DNA of 51,159 bases from Rhodoferax sp. (GTDB lineage Bacteria > Pseudomonadota > Gammaproteobacteria > Burkholderiales > Burkholderiaceae_C), in contig JARXAM010000047.1 in the NCBI GenBank assembly GCA_029865845.1, positions 1-51,159 of the forward strand, given 5' to 3'. The notes under the pieces were generated by a model, which saw nothing but the letters and a program-made list of their open reading frames with translations, was not told where the DNA came from and made no database searches. This document shows, piece after piece, positions 27,410-36,236 of this stretch (the first letter of the stretch is position 1; every line of letters starts with the position of its first letter). The position numbers and the translations under genes are program-made.

Positions 27410-28546
27410 ATGGAGCGTGATCAGGCCACAAAATTCATCAACGACCTCCTCAAGCTCATGGTGAGCCGCAACGGCAGCGACTTGTTCATCACCGCAGAGT
27501 TTCCACCTGCCATCAAAGTGGACGGCAAGGTGACCAAGGTGTCGCCGCAACCCCTGAACGCGGTGCACACCATGGCGCTGGCACGCTCCATCATGAACGA
27601 CAAACAAGTGGCGGAGTTTGAGCGCACCAAAGAGAGCAACTTCGCCATTGCGCCCGCGTCGGTGGGGCGTTTTCGTGTGAACGCCTTCATGCAGCAAGGC
27701 AAAGTCGGCATGGTGTTGCGGGTGATACCCCAGACCCTTCCAACGATTGACGGCCTGGGCGTTCCACAAGTGCTCAAAGAGATCGTGATGTCCAAGCGCG
27801 GCTTGTGCATTCTGGTCGGGGCGACGGGATCTGGAAAGTCCACCACCTTGGCAGCCATGGTGGACTGGCGCAATGAGAGTTCATTTGGCCACATCATCAC
27901 CATTGAAGACCCGGTCGAGTTCGTACACGCGCACAAAAACTGCGTGATTACCCAACGTGAGGTCGGGCTGGACACGGACAGTTGGGAAGTCGCGCTCAAG
28001 AACACATTGCGGCAAGCGCCTGATGTGATTTTGATGGGGGAAATTCGGGACCGCGAGACCATGGAGCATGCCATGGCGTTCTCGGAAACGGGGCATTTGT
28101 GCCTGGCCACCTTGCACGCCAACAGCGCCAACCAGGCACTCGACCGGGTGATCAACTTTTTCCCGGAAGAGCGTCGCGGTCAATTGCTGATGGACCTTTC
28201 ACTCAACCTGCGCGCCATGGTGTCTCAGCGCCTGATTCCACGCGAGGATGGTAAAGGACGCATCGCTGCGGTGGAGGTGCTGCTGAACTCGCCCCTGATC
28301 TCTGACCTGATCTTCAAGGGCGAGGTGTCCGAGATCAAGGAAATCATGAAGAAAAGCCGCCAAGCGGGCATGCAGACGTTTGACCAAGCCCTCTTCGATT
28401 TGTACGAGGGACACCGTATCTCTTACGAAGACGCCCTGCGCAACGCCGACTCGCTGAACGACTTGCGGCTGCAAATCAAACTCAACAGCCACCGGGACAA
28501 GTCCAACGACTTGTCCGCTGGCACCGAAAACTTCGCCATCATGTAA
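27410..28546 (+). CDS. pilU: PilT-dependent retraction ATPase PilU
   Basis: The 378-residue PilT paralogue assists retraction together with PilT. Walker A (GATGSGKSTT), the Asp box (TIEDPVEFVHAHK), Walker B (ILMGEIRDRET) and His box (HLCLATLHANSANQALDRVINFF) are intact. The PilU-type C-terminal extension (LRLQIKLNS and beyond) is present. AGGTAGGTG precedes the ATG at 27410. The pilT-pilU order is standard for betaproteobacteria. Confidence 0.94.
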   Translation: MERDQATKFINDLLKLMVSRNGSDLFITAEFPPAIKVDGKVTKVSPQPLNAVHTMALARSIMNDKQVAEFERTKESNFAIAPASVGRFRVNAFMQQGKVGMVLRVIPQTLPTIDGLGVPQVLKEIVMSKRGLCILVGATGSGKSTTLAAMVDWRNESSFGHIITIEDPVEFVHAHKNCVITQREVGLDTDSWEVALKNTLRQAPDVILMGEIRDRETMEHAMAFSETGHLCLATLHANSANQALDRVINFFPEERRGQLLMDLSLNLRAMVSQRLIPREDGKGRIAAVEVLLNSPLISDLIFKGEVSEIKEIMKKSRQAGMQTFDQALFDLYEGHRISYEDALRNADSLNDLRLQIKLNSHRDKSNDLSAGTENFAIM

Positions 28547-28561
28547 GGAAACCTGCAATTC

Positions 28562-29488
28562 ATGTCCAGCATCGCACACAAAACCTACGAACCCTCGCCT
28601 GTTTACTCCGTCGCCTTTTTGGGTTTAGGCGTGATGGGATATTGCATGGCCGGACACTTGGCCCGTGCGGGTCACCAAGTCAGCGTGTTTAACCGTACCG
28701 CTGCCAAGGCAGTGACCTGGTTGGATGAGTTTGGCGGATCGCCCAGCCGCTTGGGGAGCCATGCCATTGCAGCGTCGCCACGCGAGGCCGCCCACAACGC
28801 GGACATCGTGTTTTGCTGTGTGGGCAATGATGCGGATGTGCGCAGCGTCGTGTTGGGGGAATCTGGTGCCTTTGCCGGCATGAAGCCGGGGGCCATTTTC
28901 GTGGACCATACGACCACCTCTGCCGACCTCGCGCGCGAACTGAGCGTACTGGCACACGCCCGGGGATTGCAGTTTGTGGACGCCCCGGTGTCCGGCGGAC
29001 AAGCAGGTGCCCAGAATGGGTTGCTAACCGTCATGTGTGGCGCTGACAACGATGCCTTTGAGTCGATCAAGCCCGTGGCGCTGTCTTTTGCGCGTGCCGT
29101 GACCTTGCTGGGTGGCGCAGGGAGCGGGCAACTCGCCAAAATGGTGAACCAGATTTGTATCGCGGGCCTGGTACAGGGCTTGTCGGAGGCCATCGCATTT
29201 GGCCAGAAGTCTGGGCTGGACATGCTCCAGGTGCTGGAGGTGATTGGCAAAGGTGCGGCACAAAGCTGGCAAATGGACAACCGTGGAAAGACCATGGTGG
29301 CCGACCAGTTTGACTTTGGCTTCGCCGTGGACTGGATGCGCAAGGACTTGGGGTTGGTGCTGGATGAGGCCAAACGCAACGGCGCCCGTCTGCCCATTAC
29401 CGCACTCGTTGACCAGTTTTACGCCGATGTACAGGCCATGGGCGGCGCCCGTTGGGACACCAGCAGCCTGATCAAACGCCTGAAGTAA
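28562..29488 (+). CDS. 3-hydroxyisobutyrate dehydrogenase-family oxidoreductase
   Basis: The 308-residue beta-hydroxyacid dehydrogenase has the NAD(P) motif GLGVMGYCMAGHL (about residues 20-32), the substrate-binding APVSGGQAGAQNG segment and catalytic Lys in LAKMVNQICIAG. An Arg in FNRT after the second strand suggests NADP preference, as in GarR/GLYR-type members. The substrate could be 3-hydroxyisobutyrate, tartronate semialdehyde or succinic semialdehyde; it cannot be decided. The gene starts 15 bases after pilU with AAGGAAA upstream, a common arrangement in Comamonadaceae, and probably shares its transcript. Confidence 0.87.
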   Translation: MSSIAHKTYEPSPVYSVAFLGLGVMGYCMAGHLARAGHQVSVFNRTAAKAVTWLDEFGGSPSRLGSHAIAASPREAAHNADIVFCCVGNDADVRSVVLGESGAFAGMKPGAIFVDHTTTSADLARELSVLAHARGLQFVDAPVSGGQAGAQNGLLTVMCGADNDAFESIKPVALSFARAVTLLGGAGSGQLAKMVNQICIAGLVQGLSEAIAFGQKSGLDMLQVLEVIGKGAAQSWQMDNRGKTMVADQFDFGFAVDWMRKDLGLVLDEAKRNGARLPITALVDQFYADVQAMGGARWDTSSLIKRLK

Positions 29489-29505
29489 AAGCGCGGTGCG
29501 CGATG

Positions 29506-29530
29506 CCCGCCCCCGGTGCCCTGGGGCGGG
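29506..29530. terminator. Hairpin between convergent genes
   Basis: CCCGCCCC (29506-29513) and GGGGCGGG (29523-29530) form a perfect eight-pair GC stem around a nine-base loop in the 54-base gap between two convergent genes. No T-run follows on either strand. It could stall polymerase from both sides, but it is not a canonical intrinsic terminator. Confidence 0.4.
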
Positions 29531-29542
29531 ACCAGCGCAACC

Positions 29543-30831
<1,289 letters not shown>

Positions 30832-31218
30832 TCAGGATGCGTCAAAGGCGGCAGGTATCCACTCGATAGCGTCGCCCTCGATCCACACCACGTCAAACCG
30901 GCAGGCAGGCGTGGTGCGCAGGGACAAAAGGTAATGCCGGGCCGCAAAGACAATGCGCCGCCGTTTGGCGTGTCCAATGCTGGCAGCGGCTCCGCCGTAG
31001 TCGGAGCGGCTGCGTTGACGCACTTCCACAAACACCAGCGTGCCTGCCGCATCGCGCAGAATCAGGTCGATCTCACCGCCGCCCCGTCCGGGCGTTCGAT
31101 AATTGCGCACAATGCATTGCATCCCTCGTGCCTGCAAGTAACCCAAGGCCCGCTCCTCAGCGGCATCGCCAAGCTGCTTGGTTGTGCTGCGGGCGGTGCG
31201 TGATGGAAGTATGTCCAT
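30832..31218 (-). CDS. yraN: YraN (UPF0102) endonuclease-like protein
   Basis: The 128-residue protein has a restriction-endonuclease-like fold: GDAAEERALGYLQ helix, then GGGEIDLILRD with the catalytic-type Asp, and FVEVRQRS with the Glu-x-x motif, where Gln replaces the usual Lys of VEVK. The start is ATG at 31218, with AGGAG 14-18 bases upstream that lies inside rsmI. Its start codon directly abuts the divergent rsmI start. Its cellular role is not established; DNA-repair or recombination roles have been suggested for the family. Confidence 0.9.
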   Translation of the reverse strand: MDILPSRTARSTTKQLGDAAEERALGYLQARGMQCIVRNYRTPGRGGGEIDLILRDAAGTLVFVEVRQRSRSDYGGAAASIGHAKRRRIVFAARHYLLSLRTTPACRFDVVWIEGDAIEWIPAAFDAS

Positions 31219-31221
31219 ATG
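31216..31221. promoter_or_regulatory. Abutting divergent start codons (CATATG)
   Basis: The yraN ATG (minus, 31218-31216) and the rsmI ATG (plus, 31219-31221) are back to back and form CATATG with no base between them. The ribosome-binding sites fall inside the opposite gene: GGAAG for rsmI at about 31205-31209, and AGGAG for yraN at about 31233-31237. Any promoter for either gene must also overlap the other gene's coding sequence. Confidence 0.75.
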
Positions 31222-32142
31222 AATGCGTCTTTTTCTCCTGCCTTGCTCGCCGCAAAGGAGGCTGCCGGTGGGCAACATTATCCGCAAGGCTGCTTGTATG
31301 TCCTTGCCACGCCCATTGGCAATCTGGCAGACATCACGCTGCGTGCCCTGCACGTGTTGGCCATGGCCGATTGTGTGGCTTGCGAAGATACACGGCACAC
31401 CCAACAGATGCTGCGCGCGTATGGAATAGACCGGGCAGGCGCGACTTTGTTGGCGCTGCATCAACACAACGAAGTGGAAGCGGCACACGCTGTCGTCGCA
31501 CGGCTTCGCGAGGGACAGCGAGTGGCTTATGTGTCTGACGCGGGCACCCCCGGCATCAGCGACCCCGGTGCTCGCTTGGTTGCACAGGTTCGCACCCAAG
31601 GCTTTCGCGCCATTCCGCTGCCGGGGGCGAGCAGCGTTGCAGCAGCGATGTCGGTAGCGGGGGTGGATAGCGCGCACGCCGGACACGGCGGCTTTGTATT
31701 CAAGGGTTTTTTGTCGTCCAAGGCGACAGAGCGCGCAACCGAGATCGAGGCCATCAAAACGGCGCCCAACGCGGTGGTCTTGCTGGAGGCCCCCCACCGA
31801 TTGGAGGCGCTTGCCCACGCACTGGCGTGTTTGGGCACACGGCTGGTCACCGTCGGTCGCGAGCTCACCAAGCAGTATGAGGAAGTGTGTACGGTGAATG
31901 CCGCAGACCTGGGCGCATGGGTGGCAGCCGATGCCAACCGTCTGCGGGGCGAGTTTGTGCTGGTGGTGCACCCTGGCGCGCCCGCCAGCGTTGGCGTTGA
32001 TAACCGGATACTGGCGCTGCTATTGGAAGAGCTCCCCCTCAAGTCTGCCGTCAGGCTGGCTGCTGACATTACCGGGGAGGCGCGCAACGCGCTGTATACG
32101 CGCGCCCTGGCGTTGCAGCAAGAGCGCCAAGCATCTCGCTAG
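31219..32142 (+). CDS. rsmI: 16S rRNA 2'-O-ribose C1402 methyltransferase RsmI
   Basis: The SAM-dependent tetrapyrrole-methylase-fold enzyme modifies C1402 in the ribosomal P-site. The 307-residue protein shows ATPIGNLADITLRAL, the ADCVACEDTRHT segment and SDAGTPGISDPGARLV. The first 25 residues precede the fold and vary between species. The gene converges on dgoA with a four-base overlap of stop codons (CTAG). Confidence 0.94.
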   Translation: MNASFSPALLAAKEAAGGQHYPQGCLYVLATPIGNLADITLRALHVLAMADCVACEDTRHTQQMLRAYGIDRAGATLLALHQHNEVEAAHAVVARLREGQRVAYVSDAGTPGISDPGARLVAQVRTQGFRAIPLPGASSVAAAMSVAGVDSAHAGHGGFVFKGFLSSKATERATEIEAIKTAPNAVVLLEAPHRLEALAHALACLGTRLVTVGRELTKQYEEVCTVNAADLGAWVAADANRLRGEFVLVVHPGAPASVGVDNRILALLLEELPLKSAVRLAADITGEARNALYTRALALQQERQASR

Positions 32143-32780
32143 GGCCTAGTGGCACCCCAGGCCTGCACATATGCCGCAGCGCGCTCGCGCACCGTGGACG
32201 CATCTGCACCGGGGGCAAACAACTGACTGCCAATGCCAAAGCCCGTGGCTCCTGCGGCCACCCATGCGGCCAAGCTCTCGGGGGTCACGCCGCCGACTGG
32301 CCACACGTCGGTGCCTGCGGGGACCACTGACTTCAAGGCCTTCAGTCCTGCGGGCCCCAGGGACTCTGCGGGAAACAGTTTGAGTGCATGCGCTCCCGCA
32401 GCCAAGGCCGCAAACGCCTCCGTGGGCGTGGCTACCCCCGGTGCCACCAACATGCCACGGGCGACCGCGTGCCGGATCACCACCGGATCACAATTGGGCG
32501 ACACCATAAGCCGACCGCCCGCTGCGTGCACGGCATCGACGTGGTCCGTGGTGAGCATGGTCCCGCCGCCCACCAATGCGTCGGGCGGCAAGCCCTGCAC
32601 CAGCAGGGCGATGCACTCGATCGCACCCGGCCGATTAAGTGGAACCTCCAAGGTACGAAACCCGGATACATACAGCGCCTGACCTACCGCCAAGGCCTCT
32701 GCCGGTGCCAAGCCCCGCAGAATGGCGATCAAAGGCATGGTTCGCGCTTGGGCTAACAGCGGATGAAGTTCAAGTGTCAT
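32139..32780 (-). CDS. dgoA: 2-dehydro-3-deoxy-6-phosphogalactonate aldolase
   Basis: The class I aldolase splits KDPGal into pyruvate and glyceraldehyde-3-phosphate. The 213-residue protein has the PLIAILRG start, VGGGTML, and the Schiff-base Lys in ALKLFPAESLGP. KDPG aldolase (Eda) is a close relative, but pairing with dgoK supports the galactonate branch. The start overlaps the dgoK stop (ATGA), indicating one transcript. Confidence 0.9.
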   Translation of the reverse strand: MTLELHPLLAQARTMPLIAILRGLAPAEALAVGQALYVSGFRTLEVPLNRPGAIECIALLVQGLPPDALVGGGTMLTTDHVDAVHAAGGRLMVSPNCDPVVIRHAVARGMLVAPGVATPTEAFAALAAGAHALKLFPAESLGPAGLKALKSVVPAGTDVWPVGGVTPESLAAWVAAGATGFGIGSQLFAPGADASTVRERAAAYVQAWGATRP

Positions 32781-33703
32781 GACTGGCTCGATTGGTGGTA
32801 GATGTGTTGGACTGCGGCCAAGAACACCTCACGGGCATCCAAAACCTGAAAATGGCATCGCATATGCTGCGCGGCCTTTTGGTACAGCGCAGCAAGATAG
32901 GGGGAGCCAATCAACGCCAAGGAATGCTCCCCCGACGAGCCAGCCCCCAACACATCCTTCAACTCGGCCCCGATAAGTAGCCCACTAAGGTAGGAGGTGG
33001 TCGATGCCGCAGGCATGTCTTTGCTGACCACCCGGGCCCGGGCACTGAACAAGGTGTGGCTGAGCGCGTGCGCGCCTGCGGCATCTACGCCTTGCAAGAA
33101 TGCGTCGTCGTCCCAGGCTGCGGAATCGGCCTGCGCAGCGGCAGCCAGCGTGCCTTGCTTGCGCAGCAAGTCAAACAATTCGCCCGTCATGTAGGTGCGC
33201 AACTGGAGCACCCGGCCCTCGTGCAATTGCACCCACTTGCTGTGTGTGCCCGGCAATACAAACCACCCCGAGGCGTGCCCTAGCGCCCACGCACCCAAAA
33301 GCTGCGTTTCTTCTCCGCGCATGACGTCGGGAACGCCTGCAGCATTTCTGATGCAGTAGCCCGGCAACAGCATGACGGGGGTCTGCAAACCCTGAGTGGG
33401 TACGTTCAGCGCATGCTCTGCCAAGGCGTACAAGGGAACCGTCGCATCCACATACGGCACCTCGTGCCACCCCAGCGCACTTCCCACCATGCCCGAGGCC
33501 ACCACCATGGTGGGCGTCACCCCCAAGGCCGTTACCGCATCTTGCAATGACTGGGGAAATCGCCCTTTGCTGGCCAAAGCGCCTTGGTCATCGTTGTATT
33601 CAGACACACATGCGCCAGACGGCGTGAGTGCGTACGCTCGGCGGTGGGTGGTACCCCAATCCACACCGACAATGGTCGTTGAGATGTGCTGCGACATAGA
33701 CAT
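32777..33703 (-). CDS. dgoK: 2-dehydro-3-deoxygalactonokinase
   Basis: The enzyme phosphorylates KDGal to KDPGal with ATP. The 308-residue DgoK-family protein starts with the ASKHA-type phosphate loop GVDWGTTHRRAY; GWFVLPGTHSKWVQL and the TYMTGELFDLLR segment are characteristic. The first gene of dgoK-dgoA, it is divergent from the GntR regulator across 73 bases, so probably under its control. Start is ATG at 33703 or 33697. Confidence 0.92.
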   Translation of the reverse strand: MSMSQHISTTIVGVDWGTTHRRAYALTPSGACVSEYNDDQGALASKGRFPQSLQDAVTALGVTPTMVVASGMVGSALGWHEVPYVDATVPLYALAEHALNVPTQGLQTPVMLLPGYCIRNAAGVPDVMRGEETQLLGAWALGHASGWFVLPGTHSKWVQLHEGRVLQLRTYMTGELFDLLRKQGTLAAAAQADSAAWDDDAFLQGVDAAGAHALSHTLFSARARVVSKDMPAASTTSYLSGLLIGAELKDVLGAGSSGEHSLALIGSPYLAALYQKAAQHMRCHFQVLDAREVFLAAVQHIYHQSSQS

Positions 33704-33776
33704 GCTGGAAGTGTAAAGCCCCTCTATTTAAACATATGATAATTAACATGCGAATTGGCGCATACTTGCGCGCATC
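33704..33776. promoter_or_regulatory. dgoK / regulator divergent promoter region
   Basis: The 73-base A+T-rich divergent region contains AACATATGATAATTAACATG (33731-33750), partly palindromic (CATATG, TAATTA). Its TATGAT core recurs in the promoter region of the SDR gene (34532-34537). Shared half-sites flanking a FadR-type regulator suggest an operator; the match is short. Confidence 0.35.
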
Positions 33777-34493
33777 ATGAATCGCTTATCTGCTGCACCA
33801 CCCGCTATTTACGGGGGGAAAAAACTGCATGGACAAGTCGTCCAGGAGTTGGGGCGTCGGGTCGTGGGCGGGCAGTACCCTGCCGGTAAGGTACTGCCTA
33901 ACGAAGAACTGCTGTGCCAAGAATTGGCGGTGAGCCGCACCGCGCTGCGCGAGGCTGTCAAAGTGCTGGCTGCCAAGGGACTATTGGAATCGAGGCCGCG
34001 CGTAGGCACGCGCGTGCGACACAAGGAGCAGTGGAACCTATTGGATCCGGACATCCTGGCGTGGCACTGCGCAACGGGCGTAAATGCCGAGTTTTTACTG
34101 CACCTGATTGAGCTTCGGGACATCATCGAACCCTCGGCCGCCGCCTTGGCAGCGACCAGCCACACACCGACGCAGCTTGCTGCCATTGCTGACGCGCTGC
34201 ATGCCATGGAGGCGGCCACCACCATCACCCATTGGGTGCAGGCCGACTTGGCATTCCACACGGCCATCCTGCAAGCCACCAACAACCCATTGCTGATGCC
34301 ACTGGCAGCCATTATTGGCAGCGCCCTCGAAGCGTTGCTGGGCATTTCTGCACGCACCTCCGACAACTTCAAAGACGCGCTTCCAGACCACCACAAAGTG
34401 TTCGATGCCATCCGTTTGCGTGAGCCCCAAAATGCTTTGCACCGCATGGCTGTGCTGCTGTCTGATACCCGCAGCCTGATACAAGCCCACTGA
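33777..34493 (+). CDS. GntR/FadR family regulator (DgoR-like)
   Basis: The 238-residue protein has an N-terminal GntR winged helix (about 15-85; GGQYPAGKVLPNEELLCQEL, SRTALREAVKVLAAKGLLE) and a helical FCD effector domain (about 100-230). The FCD domain carries metal-binding histidines, for example in LAFHTAI and DHHKVF. DgoR of E. coli, which senses galactonate, is of this type. It lies between dgoKA and the SDR-lactonase pair and probably represses both until the sugar acid appears; this is inferred from position. Confidence 0.87.
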   Translation: MNRLSAAPPAIYGGKKLHGQVVQELGRRVVGGQYPAGKVLPNEELLCQELAVSRTALREAVKVLAAKGLLESRPRVGTRVRHKEQWNLLDPDILAWHCATGVNAEFLLHLIELRDIIEPSAAALAATSHTPTQLAAIADALHAMEAATTITHWVQADLAFHTAILQATNNPLLMPLAAIIGSALEALLGISARTSDNFKDALPDHHKVFDAIRLREPQNALHRMAVLLSDTRSLIQAH

Positions 34494-34528
34494 GCGATTC
34501 CAACATTTTCTGCAAATTGGGACTTTAT

Positions 34529-34551
34529 TTGTATGATGAATATATCTACAA
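34529..34551. promoter_or_regulatory. Inverted-repeat candidate operator before the SDR gene
   Basis: TTGTA and TACAA (34529-34533 and 34547-34551) are inverted around 13 A+T-rich bases and contain TATGATGAATATA, related to TATGATAATTAACA before dgoK. It lies 27 bases upstream of the SDR start codon (34579), where repressor binding would block transcription. Confidence 0.35.
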
Positions 34552-34578
34552 TGCGGGCATCTTTTGGATTGGAAGCCT

Positions 34579-35358
34579 ATGAAGCCGGAAACACTTTCCC
34601 ATTACGCGAGTTACCCCAGCCTGTCGGGCCGCAGCGTCTTTGTGACCGGCGGCAGTTCCGGCATTGGCGGGGATATCGTGATCGCATTCGCCCGCCAGGG
34701 TGCTCGCGTGGCGTTCACTGGCCGCAATGTGCAGGCGGCGCAACAGGTAATTGACGCAGCCCGTGCACTGGGCCCCGAACCCTTGTTTTTGCCCAGTGAC
34801 GCGGCGGATGTGTCCGCTTTGCAGCACGCGATTGCCACCGCAGCCTCGCAGTTTGGAGACATTACGGTGCTGGTCAACAATGTAGCCAACGACCAGCGGC
34901 ACGATTGGGCAGGTGTGACTCCAGAGGACTTTGACGCACGGGTATCGGTCAACCTGCGTCCCCACTTTTTTGCGGCGCAGGCTGTGGTGGAGGGCATGAA
35001 ACGGGCGGGCGGCGGTGCCATCGTGAATTTGGGCTCCACCAGCTGGAAGATCAAGGGCAAGGGATACCCCATTTATGCCACCTGCAAGTCGGCGACGGTG
35101 GGGCTGACACGAAGTTTGGCCCGAGAGTTTGGGGAGTTCAACATCCGCGTGAACACCCTGACACCCGGCTGGATCATGACCGACAAGCAACTCTCCATGT
35201 GGGTGGACGAGGCGGGCGAACAGGCCATGCGGGATAACCACTGCCTGCCCGGAAGAATTTTGGGAGCCGATGTGGCCAACATGGCCCTGTTTTTGTCTGC
35301 TGCGGACAGCGCCATGGTGACTGCGCAAGACTTTGTGGTGGACGCGGGATGGACCTGA
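34579..35358 (+). CDS. SDR family sugar dehydrogenase (probable galactose 1-dehydrogenase type)
   Basis: This 259-residue classical short-chain dehydrogenase has the TGGSSGIGGDI cofactor loop, NNVAN in the fourth strand (NNAG equivalent), catalytic Ser in LGSTS and Tyr/Lys in YPIYATCKSA. Arg instead of Asp after the second strand (FTGRN) suggests NADP use. Coupled to a lactonase and beside dgoK-dgoA, it probably oxidises an aldose such as D-galactose to its lactone; the exact sugar is inferred. The ATG at 34579 has GGAAG upstream; a TTG at 34564 is less likely. Confidence 0.85.
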   Translation: MKPETLSHYASYPSLSGRSVFVTGGSSGIGGDIVIAFARQGARVAFTGRNVQAAQQVIDAARALGPEPLFLPSDAADVSALQHAIATAASQFGDITVLVNNVANDQRHDWAGVTPEDFDARVSVNLRPHFFAAQAVVEGMKRAGGGAIVNLGSTSWKIKGKGYPIYATCKSATVGLTRSLAREFGEFNIRVNTLTPGWIMTDKQLSMWVDEAGEQAMRDNHCLPGRILGADVANMALFLSAADSAMVTAQDFVVDAGWT

Positions 35359-36236
35359 TCGAGATGAACCCCACGCCCATATGGCCAGCCGAGTTGCAGC
35401 TTGGCGAGGGCCCCCTGTGGCACGCAGCCAGCCAACGCCTCTTTTTTGTGGATATCCTGGGCTGCGCGGTGCATGCATGGAGTCCGGCCACGCTGGAGCG
35501 ACAAAGCTGGGCTATGCCTGAGCGTGTGGGCTGGTTAATACCCCGCCGGGATGGCGATGGCTTTATGGCCGGATTTCAAAGCGGGTTTGTGCGGCTATGG
35601 CTGGAGCCACATGTGCGGTGGGAGCCCGTTGCGCAACCGCACGCGGCCTACCCCAGCGTACGCATGAACGACGCGAAGGCCGACCTCCGTGGCAACCTGT
35701 GGGCCGGCTCCATGGACAACGATGAACCCAGCCTCCGGCGCGGGCAGTTGGTCCGGCTGGCGCCGGATTTGCAGTGGGAAGTGGCTGACAAAGATATCTT
35801 TATCGCCAACGGGCCGGTGATTGCACCCGACGGAACGTGGATGCTGCATACCGACAGCTACCTCAATACGATCTACCGCTATAGCTTGGACGACGCGGGC
35901 CGTCTGGGCCACAAATCCGTGTGGCGGGTTTTTTCCGACGCGGAAGGGACTCCCGATGGCATGACGATGGACCGGGATGGCAACCTATGGGTCGCCTTCT
36001 GGGGTGGCGCGTGCATCCGCCAGTTCACGCCCTCTGCAGAATGTTTGCAAACCTGCTCCATACCCGCTTTGCAGGTCACTAGCGTGTGCTTTGGCGGGGA
36101 CGACTTGCGCACGCTCTTTGTGACAACGGCACGCACAGGCTTGAGCGATGCCATGTTGCAGCTCTACCCCTTGTCTGGCAGCGTCTTTTCGATGCCCAGC
36201 GCGGTGGGGGGCGTGTTGCCCATGGCCTTTGGCTAA
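35349..36236 (+). CDS. SMP-30/gluconolactonase family lactonase
   Basis: This 295-residue six-bladed beta-propeller metal-dependent lactonase has the usual ligand segments: LGEGPLWH (Glu), RMNDAKADLRG (Asn/Asp), NGPVIAPDG (Asn) and the catalytic Asp in DAEGTPDGMTMD. It would open the sugar lactone made by the upstream SDR. The start overlaps the SDR stop by ten bases, so the genes are coupled. It converges on the MATE gene with a four-base overlap. Confidence 0.88.
   Translation: MDLIEMNPTPIWPAELQLGEGPLWHAASQRLFFVDILGCAVHAWSPATLERQSWAMPERVGWLIPRRDGDGFMAGFQSGFVRLWLEPHVRWEPVAQPHAAYPSVRMNDAKADLRGNLWAGSMDNDEPSLRRGQLVRLAPDLQWEVADKDIFIANGPVIAPDGTWMLHTDSYLNTIYRYSLDDAGRLGHKSVWRVFSDAEGTPDGMTMDRDGNLWVAFWGGACIRQFTPSAECLQTCSIPALQVTSVCFGGDDLRTLFVTTARTGLSDAMLQLYPLSGSVFSMPSAVGGVLPMAFG

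Noticed and set aside
29506-29530. GC hairpin as a repeat (REP-like) element
   Set aside because: I noticed no second copy in the window, and its position between convergent stops is explained by a transcription-end structure.
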